Below, in pieces: positions 1-8,457 of a stretch of 64,000 nt of DNA. The DNA lies in contig CAVWYF010000016.1 in assembly GCA_963759095.1 (NCBI GenBank), positions 186,001 through 250,000 of the forward strand. The letters run 5' to 3'. Both the position numbers and the translations under genes were made by a program. Source of the DNA: Anderseniella sp963759095 (GTDB taxonomy: Bacteria; Pseudomonadota; Alphaproteobacteria; Rhizobiales; Aestuariivirgaceae). Every line of letters begins with the position of its first letter. Position 1 is the first letter of the stretch. A model generated the notes under the pieces. It searched no databases, was not told the origin of the DNA, and worked only from the letters and a program-made list of their open reading frames with translations.

Positions 1-386
1 CGCCTTGACTATGTACCATGCCGCGCAATTAGCGGAAGCCGTGCGCGCGGGAATTTTGTCGGTCGGCAAGGGACAGAAAGACGCGGCGATGGCCATTGGT
101 CTCAGGCCGAATCGGTCAATGACCCTGGTTGATTATTCCGCAGGCGATGCCGGCCATTGTTCCGCCGATGATCAGTCTGTGGATGAACGTGGTGAAGAAC
201 TCCTCCCTCGCCATCGCGATCGGCTATCCGGACCTGGTCGCGGTCTTTATGCAGACATCGCTAAACCAGGTTGGGCACGCGATTGAGATAGTCGGTATGA
301 CCATGGCGTTTTACATGTTCGTCAGCCTGTCGATTTCCTGGCTGCTGAATATGTACAATAAACGTGTGCAACTGGTGGAGCGCTGA
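1..386 (+). pseudogene. aapQ: Polar amino acid ABC transporter permease (AapQ-like), 5' cut by window, frameshifted
   Basis: This is the C-terminal part of the first permease of a general L-amino acid ABC transporter of the inner membrane. The frame beginning at base 2 carries the EAA-loop region (AEAVRAGILSVGKGQ, GLRPNRSM), then runs out of family homology after TLV. The homology resumes one base later as IIPQAMPAIVPP and ends LLNMYNKRVQLVER, the usual AapQ tail. Removing one base near 131 restores a single reading frame. It lies 2 bp before the second permease and upstream of the ATPase, as in aapJQMP operons; the binding-protein gene would be outside the window. The family call is firm. 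Whether the frameshift is real or a sequencing error cannot be told. Confidence 0.8.
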
Positions 387-388
387 TC

Positions 389-1719
389 ATGGCCATCGTA
401 AAGCTTGAAAAAACTCCCGCCAGGCCAGCGCCCTTAACTGAAAGGTCGGTCATCGGCTGGATGCACCGGCATTTGTTTAGTTCCGTGCTCAATAGCATTC
501 TCACCATCGTTACTCTCTATATTGTCTTCATAACGGTGAGAGACCTGTGGGTCTGGGGGATCGCCGATGCGGTGTGGATCGCCGAAAGCCGGCGCGAATG
601 TTTCGATATCAATATCAGTGGCGCTTGTTGGGCAGGCGTTCTGGCCTGGATGGACAATATTATTCTATGGACGCTACCCGCGTGAAGAATTGTGGCGCCT
701 CAATCTTGGACTGATTGTGCTGGCTATCTGGATGGCGCCATTGTGGTTGCCGCGCGTCAAGGCAAAAATCCTGATCGGCCTGAGCGTGGTGTTCCTCTAT
801 CCTTTTATGGCGGGCTATCTTTTTGCAGGCGGCGAGAAAGGCATTTTCATGCAGATCATGGTGACCGCAGCCATCGTCTGCCTGGCCTGCAATACCCTGC
901 ATTCAATCATCGGCGTGTCTGGTGGCGGCGGACTGCGTGAGTTTCTGATTTCGGCTGCTCGGCATAAAAGACGCTCCGGAAAAGAGCCAGCGTAATATTC
1001 TTTTATGCATCCTCGGCGTAAGCTTTGTCGCGGTTTTTGTCTGGCAAATGAGCTGGAACCTTGACGGCGTGCCCTGGACACAATGGGGTGGCTTGTTCCT
1101 CACCCTGGTGATCGCGGGGGTCGGCATCGCCTCGGCCTTGCCGGGGGGCATTATTCTTGCCCTGGGTCGCCGCTCCAGACTGCCGGTAATACGCGTTCTC
1201 AGCACCGCGTTTATCGAACTGTTCCGCTCTGTACCATTAATAACGGTGCTGTTCATGGCGACGGCGATGTTCCCGCTGTTTATGCCCGAAGGTATTGTGC
1301 TTAACAAGCTGGTGCAGGTGATGATCGCCGTCTGCCTGTTCAATGCCTGTTACATGGCCGAAACCGTGCGCGGCGGTTTGCAGACCATTCCCAAAGGTCA
1401 GTTCGAGGGCGCCCATACCATTGGGCTGGGTTACTGGCGAACCATGGGATTGATCGTCATGCCCCAGGCCTTGAAACACATGATCCCTAATATTGTCGGC
1501 AACTTTATCGGTCTGCTGAAAGATACCACGCTGGTGTCCATCATCGGGCTATTCGACATTCTGGGTATGTTGCGCGCGGTCAGCGTGGATGGTGCCTGGC
1601 GTGGGCTGCACAACGAGCCGTTGATTTTTGGCGCGACGCTTTTCTTTTTGATCTGTTTCGCCATGTCAAAATACAGCCGTCGTCTTGAACAGAAATTATC
1701 GACTGATCACAAGCACTGA
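389..1719 (+). pseudogene. aapM: Polar amino acid ABC transporter permease (AapM-like), two frameshifts
   Basis: Second permease of the Aap-type amino acid importer. The N-terminal part (389 to about 660) reads to ACWAGVLAWMDN. Homology then continues in another frame as FYGRYPREELWR through about 967, and in a third frame from about 970 (NILLCILGVSFVAVFVWQ) to 1719. The last part holds the complete binding-protein-dependent permease domain with the EAA motif (AETVRGGLQTIPKGQ, GLGYWRTMGLIVMPQA). Two single-base changes, near 662 and 967, would restore a protein of about 440 residues, close to the family norm. The gene starts 2 bp after aapQ and precedes the ATPase by 24 bp. Three frameshifts in two adjacent genes would make the importer non-functional if real. 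Confidence 0.8.
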
Positions 1720-1743
1720 TCCGGCAGTGCCCGGGGAGAAAGC

Positions 1744-2538
1744 ATGACCAATTCAAATAGTCTGGAAACACAGGAAGCCAGGGAGAAACTGGCGTCTGCG
1801 GCATCCAGTGAAGTGATCATTGAGCTCGACAAGGTCAATAAGTGGTATGCCGAATTCCACGTGTTGAAGGATATCGACCTGGTCGTACACAAGGGTGAAC
1901 GGATCGTTGTTTGCGGCCCGTCAGGATCGGGGAAATCAACCCTTATCCGCTGTATCAATCGTCTTGAGGAGCACCAGGCGGGCAGCATCGTGGTCGATGG
2001 TATAACGCTGAATAAAAACCTGAAGAACATCGATCATATACGCACCGAAGTCGGCATGGTGTTTCAGAGCTTCAATCTGTTTCCGCACCTTTCCATTCTT
2101 GAAAACCTCACCCTCGGTCCGATCTGGACTCGCCATATGCCCAAAGCCGAGGCCAGGGAAACTGCCATGAAGTATCTTGAGCGGGTCAAAATTCCCGAAC
2201 AGGCCGACAAGTTTCCCGGCCAGCTTTCAGGCGGCCAGCAGCAGCGTGTCGCGATCGCCCGTTCGCTGTGTATGAACCCCAAGATCATGCTGTTCGACGA
2301 GCCGACTTCAGCGCTCGACCCGGAGATGATCAAGGAAGTTCTGGATGTCATGGTTGAGCTGGCTGAGACAGGAATGACGATGATCGTGGTGACCCACGAG
2401 ATGGGCTTTGCCAAGACCGTCGCCGACCGCGTGATCTTCATGGACGAGGGAGATGTCGTTGAGGAGAATGAACCCAATGAATTTTTCACCAATCCCCAGC
2501 ATGAGCGAACCCAGCTGTTTCTCAGCCAGATACTCTGA
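1744..2538 (+). CDS. aapP: Polar amino acid ABC transporter ATP-binding protein (AapP/GlnQ type)
   Basis: Cytoplasmic ATPase that powers the amino acid importer encoded just upstream. The 264-residue protein has Walker A (GPSGSGKST, about residues 59-67), the Q-loop (MVFQSFNLFPH), the ABC signature (LSGGQQQRVAIARSL), Walker B (IMLFDEPTSALDP) and the H-loop (VTHEM), all intact. Its length and order match AapP, BztD and GlnQ. A GGGGAGAAAGC ribosome site lies just before the ATG. It is the only uninterrupted gene of the transporter in this window. An asparaginase gene follows in the same direction after 139 bp, which fits uptake and hydrolysis of asparagine; substrate preference is inferred from context only. 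Confidence 0.92.
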   Translation: MTNSNSLETQEAREKLASAASSEVIIELDKVNKWYAEFHVLKDIDLVVHKGERIVVCGPSGSGKSTLIRCINRLEEHQAGSIVVDGITLNKNLKNIDHIRTEVGMVFQSFNLFPHLSILENLTLGPIWTRHMPKAEARETAMKYLERVKIPEQADKFPGQLSGGQQQRVAIARSLCMNPKIMLFDEPTSALDPEMIKEVLDVMVELAETGMTMIVVTHEMGFAKTVADRVIFMDEGDVVEENEPNEFFTNPQHERTQLFLSQIL

Positions 2539-2677
2539 TCTTGCCAGAGAAACTCTTGCAGCTGCGACTGATGGCTTTATCGCAACACTTCCTCTGAATC
2601 AGGTATTGGACTGTGCAACTCACGCGGTAATAACCTGTAGCTCCTGCCGCTCTTTCTGATTGAAGGATTCCATTTAA

Positions 2678-3688
2678 ATGTCCGATCAACTTTTGGTTGA
2701 AGTTACGCGTAATGACGTTGTGGAAAGCCGGCATTTTGGCAGTGCGGTGGTCTGTGATTACAAAGACAATGTTTTGCATAGCTGGGGTGATATCAAAAAA
2801 CTGATATTTCCGCGATCCGCCCTCAAACCATTGCTTGCCATCGACCTGGTTAACAGCGGTGCGAGCGAGCATTATGCCTTGAGTGATGCCGAGATAACCC
2901 TGGCCTGCGCGTCTCATCAGGGCGAACCAATGCATCAGGAATTAGTCAGTGCCTGGCTAGATCGCCTCGGGTTAACTGAAGAACACCTGGCCTGCGGCGC
3001 TGATTTGCCCGACGATATCGAAAGTGCCCATAAACTCCTGGTTTCAGGACAGCAGGGTTGCCGTGTTCATCACAACTGTTCAGGCAAGCACGCTGGATTC
3101 CTGACCACGGCGTTGCATTTGAAAATGCCATTGGATGGTTTCCATCTGCTTGATCATCCCTTACAGCAGTTATCGCTGCAAAGCCTGTCTGACCTGGCTC
3201 GAATTAATGTCCGAGACCAACCGATGGGGGTCGATGGCTGCGGATTTCCAGCACCCACGATGCCCTTGCTTAACCTTGGCCTAGCCGTCGCCCGTTTCGC
3301 CAAACCATCGGATTCAAGTGACGGTCGCGCGCAAGCCATTCTCCGGATTCAACAGGCGATCATTCGGGAGCCGCTATATGCGGCCGGGCATGGCACCGTG
3401 GTCAGTGAGCTAAACCAGGTTACCAATGGAAGGGTACTGGCAAAAACAGGAGCAGAGGGAGTTCTCACCGCAGCTCTGCCTGAGCAGGGATTGGGAATTG
3501 CATTGAAGATTTCCGATGGCAACGCGCGTGCTCGCTCTTCGACATTAATCGCTATTCTGGATCATCTGGGGGTTCTGTCTGACGACGAGAAAAACCAGCT
3601 CCAAGCACATATTGCCCCGAAAATAGCGAATTCCAGGGGGCTTGTCGTAGGAGAAATTCATCCGGCCCATTCATGGTTGCCCGGTTGA
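2678..3688 (+). CDS. ansA: L-asparaginase, Rhizobium etli type (PF06089)
   Basis: Predicted to hydrolyse L-asparagine to aspartate and ammonia in the cytoplasm. The 336-residue protein belongs to the asparaginase family typified by the R. etli enzymes, unrelated to the E. coli type. It keeps the two serine-lysine pairs and the metal-site residues known from that family: S47-x2-K50 (FPRSALKP), S79 (CASHQGEP), C134-x2-K137 (HNCSGKHAGF), and D186 with C188 (VDGCGFPAP). There is no signal peptide. AAGGA lies about 12 bp before the ATG. The position downstream of the amino acid importer suggests an asparagine-use unit. Length is slightly below the roughly 360 residues of the best-studied members. 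Confidence 0.9.
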   Translation: MSDQLLVEVTRNDVVESRHFGSAVVCDYKDNVLHSWGDIKKLIFPRSALKPLLAIDLVNSGASEHYALSDAEITLACASHQGEPMHQELVSAWLDRLGLTEEHLACGADLPDDIESAHKLLVSGQQGCRVHHNCSGKHAGFLTTALHLKMPLDGFHLLDHPLQQLSLQSLSDLARINVRDQPMGVDGCGFPAPTMPLLNLGLAVARFAKPSDSSDGRAQAILRIQQAIIREPLYAAGHGTVVSELNQVTNGRVLAKTGAEGVLTAALPEQGLGIALKISDGNARARSSTLIAILDHLGVLSDDEKNQLQAHIAPKIANSRGLVVGEIHPAHSWLPG

Positions 3689-3727
3689 GCTTCTACAGTT
3701 AATGTGACAACGCCCTTGTGAGTACCA

Positions 3728-4442
3728 TCAGGCGATCTTGACGACAATGTCGTATAGCGTGGCACCGGCATGTGCGAGCCGGTCTGCCGCGTTTGACATG
3801 TGCCGGTAAACCTCGCGCCGTTTGAACGCCTCCATGACATATTCGAACGCGACTATTTCTGCCTCAAGCTTTTGGTTGCTGTTTGCTTTTTTTGCCCGGA
3901 TGTCTTCGACATAGGTTGAAATATCGAACAATTCGGCCAACGCCTTACGGTAGTCCTTTTCGATTGTGCGCTCTGCCTTGCGCGCCGCCAGAGCGTTGGA
4001 TTTGGCAAGGATCGCATTCTCGCTCAATTTCTTGAACCCCTCCTGCAGCGCTTGTGTACCCTCCTTGAGGTGGATGGCCATCTGCAGCAGGTATTGGTCC
4101 GGTTCAATGTCAAACACCTCCATTTCCCGAACGGTGGTTTTTGCATAGTTCATCAGATGATCGATATCGACAATGGCGCGGTAAATGTCCTCCCTGTCCA
4201 TGGGAGTTGAGAACGATGTATTCAGAGCGTCGATGTTTCTCTTCTTGAGTTCGTCGCCTTCCTTTTCCATTTGCTTGACATGTTTGCCGACTTTCTTTTT
4301 GCCGGACTCGCATGAAGACAACCAGTTCCTCCATAGTCGCGACAGCCATATCGCATTGATCATCGACAAGACTGAAGAAATCCGGAGTCTTCGGCAAAAC
4401 CCGATCGACGATGCGGGTTAACAGTGAATTTCCGCCACTCAT
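3728..4442 (-). pseudogene. PhoU-like DUF47 protein, PiT partner (copy 1), frameshifted
   Basis: DUF47 proteins are all-helical PhoU relatives usually encoded beside PiT phosphate transporters and thought to modulate them. The start is the ATG at 4442, preceded by AAGGAGTATCGAA; translation gives MSGGNSLLTRIVDR, then MEELVVFM. Near 4307 the homology moves by one base into the frame that reads SGKKKVGKHVKQ and continues to the stop at 3728 (MDREDIYRAIVDID, ATLYDIVVKIA). The repaired protein would have about 236 residues, close to the usual length. It lies 55 bp downstream of pit1 and presumably shares its transcript. Both DUF47 genes in the window are broken, at different sites. The family call is strong; real decay versus sequencing error is open. 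Confidence 0.82.
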
Positions 4443-4497
4443 TTCGATACTCCTTGTGGTTGCGACCCTGGTTGGTCCCGGGGTGGTAAATCGGTTT

Positions 4498-5541
4498 CTA
4501 ACCAATGCCGGTCAACAGTTTGACGATCAGGTAAGTGACTATTCCAAAAATCGCTGAACCCGGGATTGTCAAAACCCAGGTCATGAGGATCTCCCGGGCC
4601 TTGGACCAGCCAACCGCCTTGGGTCGTTCAGAGGCGCCGATTCCCATCAAGGCGGAACTGGTGACATGCGTGGTCGATACCGGCGCACCAAAAATAGCGG
4701 CGGTGAATATGATACCGGCCGCCGAGACCTGGCCATTGACCGCGTGCAGCGGCCGGATCTTGTAGATGGCGAAACCGATTGTACGAACGATACGCCAGCC
4801 ACCGGACAGAACGCCAAGCGTAATGGCCGATGCACACAGCAACACAACCCACAACGGCACCCTGAATTCATCGATGAAACCGCCAAGCAGCAACACCATT
4901 GTGATGATGCCCATGCTCTTTTGCGCATCATTGGCGCCGTGTGAAAACGCCATGCCGGCAGACGTCACATACTGCGTCAGCCGCAGATACTTGTTGGCAA
5001 TCGGCTTGGCGCCGCGCAGCATGGCGCTCATCAGGCGGTGAATGATAAATCCGACCCAGAACCCGATGATCGGCGACAGGATCAGGGCCAATATCACCTT
5101 GGTGACGCCGGTCATGTGGCCGGTTGTCAAAAATTCATCTGCGCCCCACACCACATATTGCGGGCCGGCGGCAACGACGACCGGGCCAGCCAGGCCGCCG
5201 ACCAGGGCATGTGACGAACTTGACGGAATGCCATAATACCAGGTCCACAGATTCCAGACGATTGCCCCGAAACAGCCGCACAGGATAATTGTCATCGATA
5301 CACTCGACTGCAGGTCACTCAAATCGATGAACTTGCCAATGGTGTTGGCTACGGCGGTTCCGCCAAGGAGAGGCCCGAGAAATTCGAACGTGCCGACGAT
5401 TATCACGGCCTGGATCGGGGTCATCGCCCGCGATGCGATCGGGGTCGCTACAATGTTGGCAGCATCATGAAACCCGTTCGTGTAATCGAAGATCACGACG
5501 ACCGCGATCGTGCCAATCGCCAGCCAGTAAGCAATGTCCAT
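4498..5541 (-). CDS. pit: PiT-family inorganic phosphate transporter (copy 1)
   Basis: Integral membrane low-affinity phosphate (metal-phosphate)/H+ symporter of family PF01384. The 347-residue protein has the two PiT signatures: GFHDAANIVATPIASRAM near the N-terminus and FSHGANDAQKSMGI in the second half, plus GVLSGGWRIVRTIG and APVSTTHVTSSALMG. A start 12 bp upstream (5553) is in frame. The ATG at 5541 is preferred because GGAGGG lies directly before it and the protein then begins MDIAYWLA. The gene precedes the DUF47 partner by 55 bp. An FNR-type box (5620-5633) lies about 85 bp upstream of the start, so induction by low oxygen is inferred. Confidence 0.93.
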   Translation of the reverse strand: MDIAYWLAIGTIAVVVIFDYTNGFHDAANIVATPIASRAMTPIQAVIIVGTFEFLGPLLGGTAVANTIGKFIDLSDLQSSVSMTIILCGCFGAIVWNLWTWYYGIPSSSSHALVGGLAGPVVVAAGPQYVVWGADEFLTTGHMTGVTKVILALILSPIIGFWVGFIIHRLMSAMLRGAKPIANKYLRLTQYVTSAGMAFSHGANDAQKSMGIITMVLLLGGFIDEFRVPLWVVLLCASAITLGVLSGGWRIVRTIGFAIYKIRPLHAVNGQVSAAGIIFTAAIFGAPVSTTHVTSSALMGIGASERPKAVGWSKAREILMTWVLTIPGSAIFGIVTYLIVKLLTGIG

Positions 5542-5917
5542 TGTGCCCTCCACGCTTCCGAGGGCTCACATTTGCCGCCAGGGCAATTGCATCCTAGGTG
5601 CAACGCGTCAGGCAGGGCCTTGATATAGATCATGTCAGGAAACGGCCTTATTGGTGTCCAATGCCGGTATCGCAACGAGACGATCACGGAGGGTATGAAT
5701 TTGCGACGGCCGCATGGTTGTAAGTCCAGCCAGTTGCTTTTGATAGTGCCTGTTAGACATAAGTCTCGATAGCGGATCGAAACCCATCTGAACCGGAAAA
5801 ACTGCTGTTCTGACTTAGGGTTTCATCTCACAGCCCGGTTCTCAGGACCGAAACAGCAAACACTATATGACGCAGGTTCCGCCGGGTGGGTTTTGAATGT
5901 AAGAGGGGTTTGGGTTC
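5542..5917. other. Divergent intergenic region between pit1 and the Na/Pi cotransporter gene
   Basis: No gene is seen. The region separates two divergent phosphate transporter genes and holds an FNR-type box at 5620-5633. The dyad TTGCA...TGCAA (5587-5603) is also visible. Both promoters must lie here, but no confident -35/-10 pair was picked out by eye. Confidence 0.6.
5620..5633. promoter_or_regulatory. FNR-type box TTGAT-ATAG-ATCAT
   Basis: Nine of ten half-site bases match the FNR/FixK consensus TTGAT-N4-ATCAA. The centre is about 85 bp upstream of the pit1 ATG and about 290 bp upstream of the divergent cotransporter gene, so pit1 is the likelier target. An FnrL gene is encoded about 14 kb away in this window. 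Confidence 0.7.
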
Positions 5918-7717
5918 ATGTTTCGACGGATACTCCTGCCGGTCATATTTGGTATTCTGGTTTATGGATTCTGGATCAGTCCGGATTTCAAACAGATATC
6001 GGCCGGCGTGGCGATCTTTCTGTTTGGCATGCTGTTTCTCGAGGACGGGTTCCGTGCGTTTACCGGTGGTTTTCTGGAAACTCTCCTGAGCAGGACTACC
6101 AACCGGCTTTGGAAATCTTTATCCTTCGGCATCGTCACCACAACGATCATGCAATCCAGCTCCCTGGTCTCCGTCATTGCCATCTCATTTCTGAGCGCAG
6201 GGATGATCTCGCTCGCGTCAGGGATCGGCATAATTTTCGGTGCCAATATCGGCACCACCACAGGCGCCTGGCTCATCGCCGGTTTTGGACTGAAGGTGAA
6301 GATATCGGCTTATGCCATGCCGATGTTGGTGTTCGGGATCATTCTGGTTTTCCAGAACAATCGTTCAATGAAGGGGATCGGGTACATTCTCGCCGGTCTC
6401 GGGTTCCTGTTCCTTGGAATTCACCACATGAAGGAAGGTTTCGAAACCTTCCGCGACACAATTGACCTGACCCGGTTTGCCATGCCCGGATATGCCGGGT
6501 TGTTTGCGTTCGCAGGGGTCGGCATATTCGCGACTGTCGTCATGCAATCGTCGCATGCCACGCTGGTGCTCATTATTACCGCTCTGGCGGCACAGCAGGT
6601 GACCTACGATAACGCACTGGCGCTGGCTATTGGCGCCAATGTCGGGACGACCATCACCGCCATTCTCGGATCCCTGAGCTCAAATCACCAGGGCAAGCGG
6701 CTGGCCGCCGGTCACCTGATTTTCAATGTCATAACCGGTGTCATCGCCATTGCCTTTATCTACCAGATCATGTGGATGGTCGACGCGACAGCAGCTACTT
6801 TCGGAATCAAAAGCGACGACTACACGCTTAAACTTGCGGTCTTTCATACCATCTTCAACGTGATCGGCGTTGTCGTTCTGCTTCCGTTTGTAAACCAGTT
6901 GGTGAGTTTTCTTGAACGGGCAATACCGGCACCGAAAATCGATGTCGTCGAGCCGAAATATCTGATGGACGCGGTGACAGAATTCCCTGAGACGCTGCTG
7001 GAGGCGGTGCGCAACGAGGCTATTCATCTGTATGACAATGCCCTCGAAATCATCGCGCACGGTGTCAATCTGCATCGCACAAAGATATTGCAAACCGACG
7101 ACCTGGACGACTTCATCAGCCATGACCGTGAGGTACTGGATTTTAACCTTGATTCAACATACGAGCGCAAGGTCAAGGCGCTCTATGCCAGTATTCTGGA
7201 GTTTATCGCCCGGGCGCAAGGCGACGTTCCGCCCGAGTTTACGGAGCAGTTTTACGATTTACGGCAGGCTTGTCGTCAAACTGTCATGACAGTGAAAGAT
7301 GTTAAACATCTGCGCAAGAACATCACCCGGTACATGGTGCATGACAATGAGCACATTCGCGGCGAGTACAACGCGCTGCGGATTCAGTTGGCAAACCTGC
7401 TGCGGGATATCGAGGAGTTGCGCATGATGGATCCGGACGACAGGAATGTTATCGAACTGGATGCGTATCGGGTTGAGATTGATGAAGAAAGCAGTGTCGT
7501 AAACGGCGGTGTGGACAGGCTCATTCGGGACGGAAAGATTACGCCTCAAATGGGTACATCCCTGATGAACGATTACGGTTATGCGCGCGATGCAATCTGG
7601 CAACTCACAGATGTTGCCAAAACACTGTTCGGGTCGCGCGATGTCGCCGACATGGAAGCCGAGGAGTTGATCGGTCTCGATGAGGACGATGTTGAGGAAA
7701 AGGCTGCGGGACGATGA
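5918..7717 (+). CDS. Na/Pi cotransporter family protein with C-terminal PhoU-like domain
   Basis: Predicted sodium-coupled phosphate transporter of the inner membrane (PF02690, NptA/YjbB type). The 599-residue protein has about nine hydrophobic segments in residues 1-340. It carries the paired inverted repeats with the QSS motif (MQSSSLVSVIAISF and MQSSHATLVLIITAL) and their glycine/asparagine partners (IIFGANIGTTTGAW and LAIGANVGTTITAI). Residues about 350-590 form a helical PhoU-like region. Length and order match the long bacterial form. In E. coli, YjbB acts mainly in phosphate efflux, so direction is uncertain. It diverges from pit1 and is followed closely by a small basic gene. TAAGAGGGG lies upstream of the ATG. 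Confidence 0.9.
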   Translation: MFRRILLPVIFGILVYGFWISPDFKQISAGVAIFLFGMLFLEDGFRAFTGGFLETLLSRTTNRLWKSLSFGIVTTTIMQSSSLVSVIAISFLSAGMISLASGIGIIFGANIGTTTGAWLIAGFGLKVKISAYAMPMLVFGIILVFQNNRSMKGIGYILAGLGFLFLGIHHMKEGFETFRDTIDLTRFAMPGYAGLFAFAGVGIFATVVMQSSHATLVLIITALAAQQVTYDNALALAIGANVGTTITAILGSLSSNHQGKRLAAGHLIFNVITGVIAIAFIYQIMWMVDATAATFGIKSDDYTLKLAVFHTIFNVIGVVVLLPFVNQLVSFLERAIPAPKIDVVEPKYLMDAVTEFPETLLEAVRNEAIHLYDNALEIIAHGVNLHRTKILQTDDLDDFISHDREVLDFNLDSTYERKVKALYASILEFIARAQGDVPPEFTEQFYDLRQACRQTVMTVKDVKHLRKNITRYMVHDNEHIRGEYNALRIQLANLLRDIEELRMMDPDDRNVIELDAYRVEIDEESSVVNGGVDRLIRDGKITPQMGTSLMNDYGYARDAIWQLTDVAKTLFGSRDVADMEAEELIGLDEDDVEEKAAGR

Positions 7718-7757
7718 TGAAACTTATGGCATCACTCTGTTGGAGGGCTTCATACCA

Positions 7758-7980
7758 ATGAAGTTGAGAGAAATATTCAGTTCGGACCGTCTGAAGGGTG
7801 GCAAAGAAGCGCAAGGCATTAAAGAAAGTGCTGCACAAGCTCGAGAAAAAGCGGGACAAACTGGAGAACGAATTCCGTGCGGAATCCGCCAAAAAGAAAC
7901 GCAAGAATCTGTTGCTCAAACTAAAAACAAACAAACGGCATCGCCGCAAAGCAAAAGAACTCATCGCCGATCTCGATTAG
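7758..7980 (+). pseudogene. Small lysine-rich coiled-coil protein, probable frameshift
   Basis: A GGAGGG ribosome site precedes the ATG at 7758, giving MKLREIFSSDRLKG. In the original frame the composition then turns irregular. In the next frame, from about 7798, the sequence reads as a clean basic coiled coil (KALKKVLHKLEKKRDKLENE, then KNLLLKLKTNKRHRR) to a stop at 7980. The two parts together would make a protein of about 73 residues, very rich in Lys, Leu and Glu. This suggests a one-base frameshift near 7795-7800. Alternatively the gene starts at the GTG at 7798 (60 residues). No family is recognised. It sits 40 bp after the Na/Pi cotransporter gene, likely in the same transcript. Confidence 0.45.
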
Positions 7981-8457
7981 GCCGGTTCCGGACCGGGTTT
8001 GCATAGGCTGTTCGTCTTCGACACACGATATGCAGCACTTGCGCGATAAGCGGTGCGGCGGTCGTCAGTTTCAATGAGGTTCGAGATGCCGTATTTGAGC
8101 GGCAGCCTTCTACATTGTATGGCGACAGGTGTCCAGGACGTCGTGCATTGCGGCGTGGGGTTAATCTGAGCAGGGTTCCACTGTCGCGGGCAGAGCCTGT
8201 CATCGAGAAAGGTTCGCATGGGCCAGTGCCCCTTAACCGGATAGTCCTTGACATGCCGCTTTCCAGGTCGCCGGCAAAAGTGATTGATACAGATCAAGGC
8301 ATTGCGCGTTTGACCGGGTCGATGATGTTTTATTGCGCAGGCGCCAACCAACTTTGATGGGTGCATGTTTGCGGCGATTGCAGTCACATATACCAGCACG
8401 CCAAAAAGCAAATTGTTGCGCTACTTCAAAGGGTACCGCCCCGGAAACGGAAGCATT
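7981..8457. other. Intergenic region upstream of ppk1
   Basis: About 480 bp without a convincing gene if ppk1 starts at the GTG at 8458 (the longest in-frame ORF starts at 8365). The region holds a perfect FNR-type box at 8284-8297, 161 bp before that GTG by its end. No other structure was recognised. Confidence 0.5.
8284..8297. promoter_or_regulatory. Perfect FNR-type box TTGAT-ACAG-ATCAA upstream of ppk1
   Basis: All ten half-site bases match the FNR/FixK consensus. It is centred about 75 bp upstream of the first possible ppk1 start (8365) and about 167 bp upstream of the preferred GTG (8458). No gene on the opposite strand begins nearby, so ppk1 and the genes behind it are the only reasonable target. 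Confidence 0.8.
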